The position numbers and the translations under genes are program-made. The notes under the pieces were generated by a model that was not told the DNA's origin, did not search any database, and saw only the letters and a list, made by a program, of their open reading frames with translations. Shown here piece by piece: positions 43,691-52,755 of a stretch of 64,000 nt of DNA (the first letter of the stretch is position 1; every line of letters begins with the position of its first letter). Source of the stretch: Halomonas litopenaei (lineage in GTDB: Bacteria; Pseudomonadota; Gammaproteobacteria; Pseudomonadales; Halomonadaceae); NCBI RefSeq assembly GCF_003045775.1, contig NZ_PXNS01000001.1, positions 62,001-126,000 on the forward strand. The letters run 5' to 3'.

Positions 43691-43849
43691 GGGGCTTCGC
43701 AGTAGCCGGACGGCGTCTGGCGTTGTGCCGTGTGGCGGATTACCTCGTCCGAGCGTTGGCTGGGAGGCTAGCGATGGGCGGTGATCGTGCTAGATTGTCA
43801 GAGGATGATGTATTTCGCTTACCTGCCTGGCTGCAAGGAGATAGGAACC

Positions 43850-43981
43850 ATGAAAAGGATGCTGTCGTTGATTCTGGTATCAGTATTCACCCTGGCGCTG
43901 TTGAACGGCTGCAACACCGTTCGTGGGGTGGGCGAGGATATCGAGAAGGGTGGAGAGGCGATCCAGAAAAGCTCCAGCTAG
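43850..43981 (+). CDS. Entericidin-like small lipoprotein
   Basis: A 43-residue lipoprotein: signal peptide MKRMLSLILVSVFTLALLNGC, lipobox LNGC (Cys21), then NTVRGVGEDIEKGGEAIQ, the pattern of the entericidin A/B family, outer-membrane lipoproteins induced in stationary phase. AAGGAG lies nine bases before the ATG. Its last codons and stop lie in the first unit of a 19-base tandem repeat. Confidence 0.85.
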   Translation: MKRMLSLILVSVFTLALLNGCNTVRGVGEDIEKGGEAIQKSSS

Positions 43982-44022
43982 CCAGAAAAGCTCGGTCTAG
44001 CCGGAAACATTCCGGCTAGACC
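43963..44022. repeat. 19-base tandem repeat through the entericidin stop, ending in a hairpin
   Basis: Three adjacent 19-base units begin at 43963, 43982 and 44001; each starts CC(A/G)GAAA and ends CTAG. The first unit's TAG is the stop codon. Units 2 and 3 together give a perfect 13-base stem GGTCTAGCCGGAA (43994-44006) with TTCCGGCTAGACC (44010-44022), loop ACA, probably the terminator though no T tract follows. Confidence 0.8.
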
Positions 44023-44337
44023 AAGCCAGGAAACGCAGGGGCAGCGAGAAGAACCACGGCGGTGAGTTGCCTCGTCGTCGCTGTTCCCTCCATGGGTGCT
44101 CTTTATCGCCGTGCCTCTGCTGACTCGCGCTATCCGTTTCTCCGCCGGAACTTTCCCGCCATTGCTGTCTCCAACAGGTTCCGTGTTCGTCGTCCCGACC
44201 GCCAGGTCTGTCAGTTGGCAACGAGTTGACCACGGCCTGTCCGTCAGGCGCAGCGCCGTGATAGGTTTTGAGGCGCGCTGCAGCGATACGAGGCTGGCGG
44301 GCGCTTGCACAAGGATTTCTGGCACTGGAGGCCATCG
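43982..44337. other. Intergenic region before the I78-like lipoprotein gene
   Basis: 356 bases. The first 41 hold repeat units and the hairpin described above. The rest has no recognisable gene; short open frames on both strands lack ribosome-binding sites and look random. Confidence 0.6.
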
Positions 44338-44652
44338 ATGAAACCACTTCTTCCCCTGCTGCTGGTCGCCGCTCTGGCCGGCTGCTCGTCGTCGTCCGGT
44401 GGATCCGGCGAACCGGCACCGCTGCCGCCGGAGCGCGCTCCCATGGCCGAGGCCTGCGACGCCGAGGCGGTGCAGGGCCTGGTCGGCCAGAGCTACGACG
44501 CCAGCTTCGATGAACGGCTCAAGGCCGAGAGCGGGGCCAAGACGGTGCGGGTGCTGCGTCCCGGCGGGGTTGCCACCATGGACCTGCGGCTGGATCGCCT
44601 CAACGTGCGCCTGGATGATGCCGATGTCATCCGTGAGCTGGCCTGCGGCTGA
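44338..44652 (+). CDS. I78-family peptidase-inhibitor-like lipoprotein
   Basis: A 104-residue lipoprotein, lipobox LAGC (Cys16), then a Ser/Gly/Pro-rich linker and a domain CDAEAVQGLVGQSYDASF...VRVLRPGGVATMDLRLDRLNVRLDD, matching the potato-inhibitor-I-like I78 family in which the GxxxT/M loop blocks serine proteases. Two cysteines (Cys40 region and the C-terminal LACG) could form a disulfide. Probably guards the periplasm against proteases. Followed by a terminator. Confidence 0.85.
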   Translation: MKPLLPLLLVAALAGCSSSSGGSGEPAPLPPERAPMAEACDAEAVQGLVGQSYDASFDERLKAESGAKTVRVLRPGGVATMDLRLDRLNVRLDDADVIRELACG

Positions 44653-44680
44653 GCGTCATGCTGCCTGCTCGGCAATCGAC

Positions 44681-44704
44681 AAGGCCGCCCTTCGGGGCGG
44701 CCTT
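44681..44704. terminator. Terminator after the I78-like gene
   Basis: AAGGCCGCCC-TTCG-GGGCGGCCTT, perfect ten-base stem with a UUCG-type tetraloop, then GTTGTGTG. Also placed to stop leftward transcription from the thioesterase gene. Confidence 0.85.
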
Positions 44705-44771
44705 GTTGTGTGGACAGCAATGTGGACTTGCTGTGTGAAGACCTATCGAGCTGTTGGGGGATGGCTCGCGT

Positions 44772-45275
44772 TCAGCGCTCGCCCAGTTCCTGATTCGTTC
44801 GCATCTCTTCCTCTTCGGCCTGCTTGCGCAACTTCTTGCGCAACGCGGCTTTTTCGTAGCGCAGCTTGCGGATCGGCGTGTCCAGGGTCAGCGGAGGCAC
44901 CGAGGCCGGGCGGCCGTCGGGGTCCACCGCCACCATGGTCAGGTAGCAGCTGTTGGTGTGGCGAATGACCTTCTGGCGGATGTCCTCCGCCACCACCTTG
45001 ATGCCGATCTCCATGGAAGAGCGGCCCACATGGTTGACGCTGGCCAGAAAGGTCACCAGCTCGCCCACGTGGATCGGTTGCTTGAAGCGCACCTGGTCCA
45101 CCGACAGGGTCACCACATAATGGCCTGAGTAGCGACTGGCGCAGGCGTAGGCGACCTCGTCGAGTTTCTTGAGGATGGCGCCACCGTGTACCTTGCCACT
45201 GAAATTGGCCATGTCGGGGGTCATCAGTACGGTCATGCTCAATTCGTGCTGACCCGGTAGGCTCTGCTCTGCCAT
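44772..45275 (-). CDS. Acyl-CoA thioesterase, hotdog fold (YciA/BFIT type)
   Basis: A 167-residue hotdog-fold enzyme that hydrolyses acyl-CoA. The core MTVLMTPDMANFSGKVHGGAILKKLDEVAYACASRYSG carries the catalytic Asp region after HGG, and VDQVRFKQPIHVGELV and GRSSMEIGIKV are the usual strands. The last 30 residues are highly charged (KAALRKKLRKQAEEEEMR), probably helical. GAGGA lies seven bases before the ATG. Acyl chain preference unknown. Confidence 0.9.
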   Translation of the reverse strand: MAEQSLPGQHELSMTVLMTPDMANFSGKVHGGAILKKLDEVAYACASRYSGHYVVTLSVDQVRFKQPIHVGELVTFLASVNHVGRSSMEIGIKVVAEDIRQKVIRHTNSCYLTMVAVDPDGRPASVPPLTLDTPIRKLRYEKAALRKKLRKQAEEEEMRTNQELGER

Positions 45276-45445
45276 CGAAGTTTCCTCGGAATACGGTGCG
45301 CGGAGGGGGCTGTTGGCGTCTGTCTGGCGCTCCACCACAGCATAACGCCTTGCCCCCCGGCAAGGGGACAAGGCGCTCGTTGAAAGTCAGTTGTCGCCTC
45401 GGCTGTACAGGCCGCCAGGCGCCCGGCTGACGCTCCGGGAGGCCT

Positions 45446-46753
45446 CTACAGCCAGGTCAGGCAGACCGAGATGATGATGCCGGTGACGAACAGCTGGATC
45501 AGGCAGAAGCCCATGATGTCCTTGGCCTTTAGCCCGGCGATGCCGAGTACCGGCAGCGCCCAGAAGGGCTGCAGCAGGTTGGTCCAGGCGTCACCCCAGG
45601 CCACGGCCATGGCCGCGCGGGGAATATCCACGCCAAGCGCCTGGGCGGCAGGAATGACCACCGGGGCCTGAACCGCCCACTGGCCGCCGCCGGAGGGCAC
45701 AAACATGTTGACGATGCCTGCGCTGAGGAAGGTCCAGAACGGCAGGCTGGTCTCGGTGGCAAAGGAGATCATCGCCTCGGACATGGTCTCGGCCAGTCCC
45801 GACTGGATCATGATGGCCATGATGCCGGCGTAGAAGGGGAACTGGATGACGATGCCGGCGCCACCCTTGATGCCCTCGTGCAGGCTGTTGAGCAGGCTCT
45901 GGGGGGTGCGGTGGAGGATGATGGCCAGGAACAGGAACATGAAGTTGACCACGTTCAGGTTCAGACCGCCGCCGCCGACGAAGTAGCTGATTAGATAGAT
46001 CAGACCCGGTACGCCTACCAGCAGCGCCAGAGTCATGCTGTTCTCGAGGCGCTCGGCCGGGCGGGTGATGCGTACCCGACGGTCCTCGTCATCTCCCAGC
46101 AGCGCCGGATCGACGTAGACGCTTTCCTTTTCGCCGGGCAGCATCAGCCGGTTGACCAGCGGCACCGCGATGAAAAGAGCTAGCACGATCAACAGGTTGA
46201 AGTAGGAGAAGATCGTCTCGCTGGTGCCGATCACGCCGATCTGCTCCACCGAGAAGTGGCCATCGGTGGCGATGGTCAGCGGCACCGAGCCGGCAAGACC
46301 ACCGTGCCAGACCACGAAGCCGGAGTAGGCGCTGGCCACCAGCAGGCGATAGTCCACCCGAATGACCCGGGCCAGCTCCTTGGCGAACAGGGCGCCGACC
46401 ACCAGACCGAAGCCCCAGTTGATCCAGCTGGCCGCCAGCGACACCAGGGTCACCAGCAGGATGGCAGCGCCGGCATTGTTGGCAAGGCCTGCCAGGCTCT
46501 GCAGCAGTCGCTTGACCGGCGGTGAGCTTGCCAGCATGAAGCCGGTGACCAGCACCAGCAGCATCTGCATGGAGAAGCTCAGCAGGTTCCAGAAGCCGTC
46601 ACCCCAATAGGTGAGCACGGCCATGGGCGACTGGCGTTCGATGGCGATGGCTGCTGCGGCGGCGATGATCGTCAGCAACAGGACGAAGATGTAGGGATCT
46701 GGCAGATAGCGTTCCACCAGTTTCACGGCGGGTCGTGACAATGCTCTCAGCAT
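45446..46753 (-). CDS. atoE: Short-chain fatty acid transporter (AtoE family)
   Basis: A 435-residue membrane protein with about 12 membrane segments of the AtoE short-chain fatty acid transporter family. Family parts include VERYLPDPYIFVLLLTII, SFSMQMLLVLVTGFMLA, WINWGFGLVVGALFAKELAR and FVPSGGGQWAVQAPVVIPAA near the C-terminus. It imports acetoacetate or butyrate in E. coli. The ATG at 46753 is preferred to an upstream GTG because it begins the usual N-terminus. No ato pathway genes lie nearby. Confidence 0.9.
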   Translation of the reverse strand: MLRALSRPAVKLVERYLPDPYIFVLLLTIIAAAAAIAIERQSPMAVLTYWGDGFWNLLSFSMQMLLVLVTGFMLASSPPVKRLLQSLAGLANNAGAAILLVTLVSLAASWINWGFGLVVGALFAKELARVIRVDYRLLVASAYSGFVVWHGGLAGSVPLTIATDGHFSVEQIGVIGTSETIFSYFNLLIVLALFIAVPLVNRLMLPGEKESVYVDPALLGDDEDRRVRITRPAERLENSMTLALLVGVPGLIYLISYFVGGGGLNLNVVNFMFLFLAIILHRTPQSLLNSLHEGIKGGAGIVIQFPFYAGIMAIMIQSGLAETMSEAMISFATETSLPFWTFLSAGIVNMFVPSGGGQWAVQAPVVIPAAQALGVDIPRAAMAVAWGDAWTNLLQPFWALPVLGIAGLKAKDIMGFCLIQLFVTGIIISVCLTWL

Positions 46754-46904
46754 GGCGTGTATCGCTTCTTCTGGTTGTGAAAGAGGGCCTTCCCGGGCCA
46801 CTGGGAGTCAACGGTGCCGCAGCAGGCGCCCGTGAGTCAAAACCACCTGTAAGGCAGATAACGTCTCGGCACATTCACCATCGGTGATCTTCGGCCGTCG
46901 CTCC

Positions 46905-48248
46905 TCAGGCAGTGTCACGCCAGCGCGTGCTGCGATAGCGAAGATAGTAGGTCACAAGTACCGCCGAGCGCACTGCGGTAAAGGTCGTAAAGGCCAGCCA
47001 CAGGCCGTGGTTGCCGAGCCCCTGGGTCAGCCACCACAGCGGCAGATAGACCGCCAGACCGATGAAGATGGAGTTGCGCATTTCGGCAATCGCGGTGGCG
47101 CCGATGAAGACCCCATCGAGCAGGTAGCTCCACACCGCGATCAGCGGCATGGCGACCATCCAGGGCAGAAACTGGGCCGCCGTGGCGCGCACCTCCGGCA
47201 GGCCGGTAAGCAGCGCGATCAGGGCGTTGCCACCCAGCGCGAAGGCGAGGCTTGCCAGGGCCGCGGTGGCCAGCGAGCACAACGCCGCCGCGCGCACCGA
47301 CAGCGCGAAGTCATCGAAACGACGGCGACCGATGGCGTGACCGGTGAGGGCCTCGGCGGCGTTGGCGAAGCCGTCCAGGCCGTAGGAGGTCAGCATGATG
47401 AACTGCAGCAGCACCGCGTTGGCGGCCAGCACGGTGTCCCCCTGGGACGCCCCCTGGGCGGTAAAGAAGGCCTGGGCGAACAGCAGGCCAAGGGTGCGCA
47501 CGAACAGGTTGGCGTTGACCGAGAACAGCTCCCGGTAGGCGCCAATGGTCAACAGTCGCGCCCGCTCGAAATGTCCACCCAGTCGGCCCAGGCGTCGACG
47601 GCACAGCCACAGCCCCAGGGCGGCGGTGGTGTAGTCGGCGATTACCGTGGCCCAGGCCACGCCGTCGCTGGTCATGTCGAGCCCCACTACGAACAGCACA
47701 TCGAGCACGATATTGACGCCGTTGTTGGTCAGCAGCAGCAACAGCGTCACCCGACTGTTCTGCTGGCCGAGGAACCAGCCGAGGATGGCGTAGTTGGCCA
47801 GCACCGCTGGCGCCGACAGCAGACGAATGGCGGCGTAGCTCTCGGCGAGCCCGGTAGCCTCGGGGCTTCCGTCCAGTAGCCATAGCCCCAGCGCGATCAG
47901 CGGGTCACCCAGCAGGATCAGCGCAAGTCCGATCCCTCCTGCCAACAGCAGCGACTGCCCCAGCAGATGGCGCACCTGATCGTCGCGCTCGCGTCCCAGC
48001 GCCTGGGAGGTCAGGCCGGTGGTCCCCATGCGCAGAAAGCCAAACCCCCAGTAGAGGAAGCCGAACAGGGTCGCGCCCAGCGTCACTCCGGCCAGGTAGC
48101 GTGAATCGGGCAGGTGGCCGACCACGGCGGTGTCGACGAGGCCCAGCAGCGGCACCGTGATATTGGACAGGATGATCGGCCAGGCCAGGCCGGCGATGCG
48201 CGGCAGGCGTTCGAGGGTGGACGAGAAGGTGCTGGTGGAGGTCGACAC
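46905..48248 (-). CDS. MATE-family efflux transporter (DinF-like)
   Basis: A 447-residue multidrug/Na+ or H+ antiporter with 12 membrane segments in two six-helix halves. DinF-branch features are PIILSNITVPLLGLVDTAVVGHL near the N-terminus, FGFLRMGTTGLTSQALG, and ILGWFLGQQNSRVTLLLLLTNNGVNIVLD. The gene stands alone, facing away from the Tad pilus operon with the AT-rich leader between them. Confidence 0.92.
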   Translation of the reverse strand: MSTSTSTFSSTLERLPRIAGLAWPIILSNITVPLLGLVDTAVVGHLPDSRYLAGVTLGATLFGFLYWGFGFLRMGTTGLTSQALGRERDDQVRHLLGQSLLLAGGIGLALILLGDPLIALGLWLLDGSPEATGLAESYAAIRLLSAPAVLANYAILGWFLGQQNSRVTLLLLLTNNGVNIVLDVLFVVGLDMTSDGVAWATVIADYTTAALGLWLCRRRLGRLGGHFERARLLTIGAYRELFSVNANLFVRTLGLLFAQAFFTAQGASQGDTVLAANAVLLQFIMLTSYGLDGFANAAEALTGHAIGRRRFDDFALSVRAAALCSLATAALASLAFALGGNALIALLTGLPEVRATAAQFLPWMVAMPLIAVWSYLLDGVFIGATAIAEMRNSIFIGLAVYLPLWWLTQGLGNHGLWLAFTTFTAVRSAVLVTYYLRYRSTRWRDTA

Positions 48249-48687
48249 GATGAAAGGCCTGTTCGGCTGAAGGCAAGGGCGCTACGGGACGGCGGCGAGG
48301 TGGGCAAGTGTCCGGTGATGGGGGAAGGGGGTCAAGGCCATGACCCCAAGGCGACGGCCTCAAGGTAATGCCGTCGCCAGGCATGGCGGTCGCGTCGCGG
48401 GAAGTGGTTGCTCAGGGCAGGGCCATGCCTGGAGTTGAAATGTCCGATATATCATTCAAGTGTCATCTCGTGTGATGAAACAATCTGTATCTCCTGTTAA
48501 TCAATAGATACGTTTGGTTTCATTCTAGAGGATGACAAAAATAGTCAGGATGACTACTAATAAAGAGAGGTCGATATTAATAAAAAAGGATTAATAAGAG
48601 GCAGGAGGTATAAGAAGAAAACAGGAATCACTCGCGAAAAGCTGACGATATACAAAGAAAAAAACGATTTTACGCAGGAGTGTCAAA
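48249..48687. other. AT-rich leader between MATE gene and flp
   Basis: 439 bases. From about 48430 to the flp start the composition drops to clearly AT-rich, unlike the flanks. It holds a 49-base inverted repeat (48475-48523) and three short direct repeats with core (A)NTAATAA starting at 48556, 48576 and 48590. No gene. It must contain the promoter of the Tad operon; no sigma-54 -24/-12 pair was found by eye. Confidence 0.7.
48475..48523. repeat. 18-base inverted repeat upstream of flp
   Basis: ATGAAAC-N5-GTATCT (48475-48492) faces AGATAC-N5-GTTTCAT (48506-48523) across a 13-base spacer; 14 of 18 positions pair, with both outer and inner blocks perfect. It ends 164 bases before the flp start, suiting a regulator-binding dyad or an RNA stem. 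Confidence 0.75.
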
Positions 48688-48930
48688 ATGAAAGTATTCC
48701 AGCGCTTTTCCCGGGGCGAGGCGGCCCCTGTGCGCAAGATTTCCTCCCTGAATCACCCCCGCTACCGTGGGCAGCGCGGAGCCAGTGCGATCGAGTATGC
48801 GGTCATTATTGCGCTTATAGCCGTAGCCTTGGTGGCCGCATTTAGTAGTGGGGGAATACCGGAAGCGCTAAACACTTTTGTCGAAAATATCAGCAATACG
48901 ATTAACCCGCCGACAACCGAAGATCCCTAA
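48688..48930 (+). CDS. flp: Flp/Tad pilus major pilin
   Basis: An 80-residue type IVb prepilin. The leader is long (about 32 residues, basic), the cleavage site is RGQRG/ASAIEYAVI, and the mature protein has the Flp motif with Glu5 and Tyr6 followed by a hydrophobic helix (IIALIAVALVAAF). It polymerises into thin pili after cleavage by a prepilin peptidase, not encoded here. AGGAG lies before the ATG. Its codon use and AT content differ from the downstream tad genes, and it opens the operon. Confidence 0.93.
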   Translation: MKVFQRFSRGEAAPVRKISSLNHPRYRGQRGASAIEYAVIIALIAVALVAAFSSGGIPEALNTFVENISNTINPPTTEDP

Positions 48931-48988
48931 TATGCGCTCCGTCTTATTTGCGATTGATTTATATTAGAATGCTAAGGGAGTTGCTTGA

Positions 48989-49906
48989 ATGTCGCCAATG
49001 GTGTTGCGCTGGGCAGCCGTCGGGTTGGTAGTACTTGCCTGTGTCATGGCCTTTATCGGCTGGTCGCTAAGTCGCACCGCGATGACGACGAGCGTCGATT
49101 CGGTGTCAGGCCCCGAGCCCACCCCCGAACCTCTGGGCCATCCGGTTCTGGTGGCGGCCAGAGACCTGGCAGCGGGGGAGCGTCCTGCCGATCTCGAAGA
49201 CGCGTTGCGCCTGGCCTACTTCCCCGAGCCGCCTGCAAGCACCTTCTCTGCTCTCGATCAGTTGCCCGACACGCGCCTGGCACGTCCTCTGGCGGAAGGC
49301 GACGTGCTGCGTGAAAGCGGCTTTGTCGGTGGCAGCGCTCTGGCCGAGGTGGTGCCTCCGGGCTTTCGCGCGGTGGGGGTCGGCATCGATGCGGTGATCG
49401 GTGGCGGTGGTTTCGTCGCCCCGGGGGATCGCGTCGACGTGCTCTATTTTGCCGAGGCTCAGGGGGAAGGTGGCGAGCGACACCGCCTGGCGCGACGACT
49501 GTTTGCCGACGTGTCGGTGCTGGGGGTCGGCGAGCGACTGGTGGGCGTGGACGGTGACGACGAAAAGGGTGGAGAGCGCACCGCGGTGCTGGCGATGCCC
49601 GAGACCGAGACCGCCCGGCTGCTGCTGGCCGAGACCACCGGGCGGCTGCGCCTGGCGGTGGTGGGCAGCGAGGAGGCCGCCGGCTTTGGCGAGGGGATCG
49701 ATGATCTGCGCATGATGGCAGGCGGCGCCAGCTTCCTGCCGGTATCCCTGGGCCAGAGCCTCAGTGAGCCGGGCCAGACCGTCAGCTTCGAGGAGTTGAC
49801 CGGTGTCGAGCGACCGGCAGCGAAAAGGGCTCCCGCGCCGCCACAGACCGGCTATCGGGTGGTGCAGCACGTCGGCGCCAGTCGTAGCGTGGTCACCCTG
49901 CCGTGA
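48989..49906 (+). CDS. cpaB: Flp pilus assembly protein CpaB/RcpC
   Basis: A 305-residue periplasmic protein anchored by one N-terminal membrane segment (VLRWAAVGLVVLACVMAFIGW). It has a SAF domain (HPVLVAARDLAAGERP, about residues 50-115) and the RcpC domain with GFRAVGVGIDAVIGGGGFVAPGDRVDVLYF. It supports the outer-membrane secretin. AAGGGAG lies eight bases before the ATG. The spacing to cpaC (97 bases) is longer than within the rest of the operon. Confidence 0.9.
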   Translation: MSPMVLRWAAVGLVVLACVMAFIGWSLSRTAMTTSVDSVSGPEPTPEPLGHPVLVAARDLAAGERPADLEDALRLAYFPEPPASTFSALDQLPDTRLARPLAEGDVLRESGFVGGSALAEVVPPGFRAVGVGIDAVIGGGGFVAPGDRVDVLYFAEAQGEGGERHRLARRLFADVSVLGVGERLVGVDGDDEKGGERTAVLAMPETETARLLLAETTGRLRLAVVGSEEAAGFGEGIDDLRMMAGGASFLPVSLGQSLSEPGQTVSFEELTGVERPAAKRAPAPPQTGYRVVQHVGASRSVVTLP

Positions 49907-50003
49907 CGGCGTTGGAAGAAGCAGGCAGACAACCATAACGAGAGGCCGGTAGTCGCCGAGGGAAAGGCGAGATACCGCGCCCGCGCAGGGAACAGGAAGG
50001 ACC

Positions 50004-51431
50004 ATGACGCGAGACAATGAGATCGTCCCACGCAGATCGGGGCGCGGGGGTACGTGCGCCGGAACGCCGGTTAGCCGTCTGGCGAACGCGGCCCCTTCGG
50101 CACCGAGCCTGATGTTCGGCCTTGGGCGCAGCCTGGTGCTTGGCCTTGTATTCGGTCTGGCACTTATGCTGGCCGGTGTCACGGCAAGCAACGGCCAGGC
50201 GCTGGCGCAACAGCCGCCGCTGACCCTGGCGGTCGGCGATCAGGAGTGGCTGGGCCAGCCCGGCCGTATCACCCGCACGGCGGTGGGGCGGGGCGACGTG
50301 GTCGAGGCCCAGGTTCTGGACCCGCGTTCGCTGCTGGTCACCGCGGTGGGGCCGGGCAGCACCACCCTCAGGGTGTGGACGGCGGGGGCGAGCCAGCCCC
50401 GCGAGACGCTCATTCAGGTACGTCCCGCCGGCGGCGAGGGGCTCGAAGGCGAGTATTCGCTGGCCCCCCATTCTTCCAGCGCCGAGATCCGTGGCGTTAC
50501 GAGGTCGCTGGAACGCCACGATCAGGCGGTGTCACGCTTCGCTACCCCTCCCATCGATGCCAGCCAGCAGCTAGGCCCTGTTCAGGTTCAGACAGATATC
50601 CGCGTCGTCGAGGTCAACCGCAGTCGCATGGCTTCGGCCGGCTTCTTCATCGGTCGCAATCAGGCCGGCTCCACCCGCTTCGCGCTGGGGCGCAGCGACG
50701 AGACCCTCGACTTCCTTTCTGGCGGTGCGGTGGCACCCAACGCCGGAGACGGTGGCTTCTCGATCATCCAGGTCAACACCAGCGGGGTGCTGTCGGCGAT
50801 CAGTGCGCTGAGCGCCAACGGCTTCGCCTACACCCTGGCCGAACCCAGCCTGGTCAGCCTGTCGGGCCAGACCGCCAGCTTCCTGGCCGGTGGTGAGTTT
50901 CCCTTCCCGGTGCAAAGCGGCGATGACGAGATCAGCGTCGACTTCAAGGAGTTCGGTATCCGCCTGCAGCTGACGCCGACGGTGCTCGATGAGCGTCGGA
51001 TCATGCTCAAGGTGGCGCCCGAGGTGTCCGAGCTCGACTTCTCCCGGGGCGTGCAGACCGCAGGAGTGGCGGTGCCGGCACTCAACGTGCGCAGGACCGA
51101 CACCACCGTGCAGCTCGGCAACGGCGAGAGCTTCATCATCAGTGGCCTGGTCAGTCGCAACATCATCCAGAGCGTGGACAAGATTCCGGGGCTTGGCGAT
51201 ATCCCGGTGATCGGCAGCTTCTTTCGCTCCACCCGACTGGATCGCGACGAGAAGGAGCTGGTGATGATCGTGACCCCCCATCTGGTGCGGCCACTGGCTG
51301 CCGGCGTCGATCTGGGGCCGATGCCTGGGGAGGCTTTCGAGGACTATGACCCCAATTTTCTCGAGCTGATGTTCGATCCCCGTGATGCCCAGGAGATCCA
51401 GCGTGTCTCCGAGGTCGGCTTCAGTCCCTGA
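50004..51431 (+). CDS. cpaC: Flp pilus secretin CpaC/RcpA
   Basis: A 475-residue outer-membrane secretin through which the pilus leaves the cell. The N-terminus is long, with the hydrophobic signal segment at about residues 35-60 after a basic stretch. Then come a pilus-assembly domain (PPLTLAVGDQEWLGQPG, VTAVGPGSTTLRVW), a BON-like part, and the secretin domain ending in VRRTDTTVQLGNGESFIISGLVSR and KIPGLGDIPVIGSFF. GGAAGGACC precedes the ATG. Confidence 0.92.
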   Translation: MTRDNEIVPRRSGRGGTCAGTPVSRLANAAPSAPSLMFGLGRSLVLGLVFGLALMLAGVTASNGQALAQQPPLTLAVGDQEWLGQPGRITRTAVGRGDVVEAQVLDPRSLLVTAVGPGSTTLRVWTAGASQPRETLIQVRPAGGEGLEGEYSLAPHSSSAEIRGVTRSLERHDQAVSRFATPPIDASQQLGPVQVQTDIRVVEVNRSRMASAGFFIGRNQAGSTRFALGRSDETLDFLSGGAVAPNAGDGGFSIIQVNTSGVLSAISALSANGFAYTLAEPSLVSLSGQTASFLAGGEFPFPVQSGDDEISVDFKEFGIRLQLTPTVLDERRIMLKVAPEVSELDFSRGVQTAGVAVPALNVRRTDTTVQLGNGESFIISGLVSRNIIQSVDKIPGLGDIPVIGSFFRSTRLDRDEKELVMIVTPHLVRPLAAGVDLGPMPGEAFEDYDPNFLELMFDPRDAQEIQRVSEVGFSP

Positions 51432-51474
51432 AGGTTGGCGTTCGACGGCTGGTGTTCGGCGATCAGGAGGATGC

Positions 51475-52755
51475 ATGCACTTTCGTCAAAAGCGAGTCCA
51501 GGAAACTGAGCCCCAGTCCGCCCCGGTGGTGGGGCCTGGGCTGGTCAGCGAGTTGCACCAGCTGGTCATCGAGCGCCTCGAGGATGATTCGCGGGGACTG
51601 CTGGATGATCCGCTGCAGCTACGCCAGCGGGTGCGGGAGCTGATCGAGGAGACCCTCAGACTCAGGGGCTACGCGCGTTCCGACGAGTGTCTCGAGCGGC
51701 TGGTCGAAGGTGTCTGCCGCGAGCTCAACGGCTTTGGGCCGCTGGAGCCGCTGCTCGCCGATGACGGTATCTCGGACATCCTGATCAACGGCCATTCCCA
51801 GGTGTTTATCGAGCGCGGTGGTCGGCTCGAACCCTGCGCGGTCAACTTCCTCGACGACGACCATGTGCTGAGGGTGGTGCGACGCATGCTGGCCCCCCTG
51901 GGTAAACGGCTGGACGAGTCGAGCCCCATGGTCGACGCGCGACTGGCCGACGGCTCCCGGGTCAACGCCATCATCGCGCCGCTGTCGCTCAATGGCCCCA
52001 GCGTGTCGATTCGCAAGTTTCGCCGCGAGGCGCTGGGTGCCGATGACCTGGTGGCCATGGGCAGTGTGCCGCCCAACCTCATGACCTTTCTGCGCCGGGC
52101 GGTGGAAGAGCGCTGCAATGTGCTGATCAGCGGCGGCACCGGTGCCGGCAAGACCACCCTGCTCAACGTCTTGAGTGGGGCGATACCGGCCAGCCAGCGG
52201 GTGGTGACCATCGAGGACAGCGCCGAGCTGCAGCTCGCCAGCCATCACGTGGTACGCCTCGAGACCCGGGCGCCAAACATCGAAGGCGAAGGCGAAGTCG
52301 GCGCCAGCGCCTTGGTCAAGAACGCCCTGCGCATGCGTCCTGACCGGGTGCTGCTGGGGGAGAGCCGGGGCGACGAGGTGCTCGACATGCTGCAGGCCAT
52401 GAATACCGGCCACCAGGGGTCCATGAGCACGGTGCACGCCAACTCCGCCGGCGACGCCGTGGTGCGCCTGGAAATGATGGTACGGATGTCACGCTTTCAG
52501 GGCACCGACGCCCTGGTACGCCAGATCATCACCACCGCCCTCGATCTGATCGTCCATGTGGAGCGGGGCAGCGACGGCAAGCGTCGGGTGGCCGAGGTAC
52601 TGCGAGTCGGTGGTCTCCAGCGCGGCGAAGTCCAGCTGGAGCCCTTGTACCGAGCCGGCGGTGGCGCGGTGCCCTCGCTGCAGCCACCGGGCGACGATGA
52701 CTCACCGATCGGCTGGCGCCGGCTGCTGAGCTCCCTGCAGGAGCCTTCGCCATGA
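51475..52755 (+). CDS. cpaF: Flp pilus assembly ATPase CpaF/TadA
   Basis: A 426-residue cytoplasmic hexameric ATPase that powers pilus extension and retraction. N-terminal helical part to about 110, then [22 protein letters not shown], Walker [14 protein letters not shown], the Asp box with ERCNVLI before it, Walker B-like [14 protein letters not shown] and the His box [21 protein letters not shown] lies four bases before this ATG. It overlaps tadB by four bases. In most Tad loci tadZ/cpaE lies directly upstream; here cpaC does. Confidence 0.95.
   Translation: MHFRQKRVQETEPQSAPVVGPGLVSELHQLVIERLEDDSRGLLDDPLQLRQRVRELIEETLRLRGYARSDECLERLVEGVCRELNGFGPLEPLLADDGISDILINGHSQVFIERGGRLEPCAVNFLDDDHVLRVVRRMLAPLGKRLDESSPMVDARLADGSRVNAIIAPLSLNGPSVSIRKFRREALGADDLVAMGSVPPNLMTFLRRAVEERCNVLISGGTGAGKTTLLNVLSGAIPASQRVVTIEDSAELQLASHHVVRLETRAPNIEGEGEVGASALVKNALRMRPDRVLLGESRGDEVLDMLQAMNTGHQGSMSTVHANSAGDAVVRLEMMVRMSRFQGTDALVRQIITTALDLIVHVERGSDGKRRVAEVLRVGGLQRGEVQLEPLYRAGGGAVPSLQPPGDDDSPIGWRRLLSSLQEPSP

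Noticed and set aside
44096..44341. Small open frame before the I78-like lipoprotein
   Set aside because: No ribosome-binding site or family match; ends inside the lipoprotein start.
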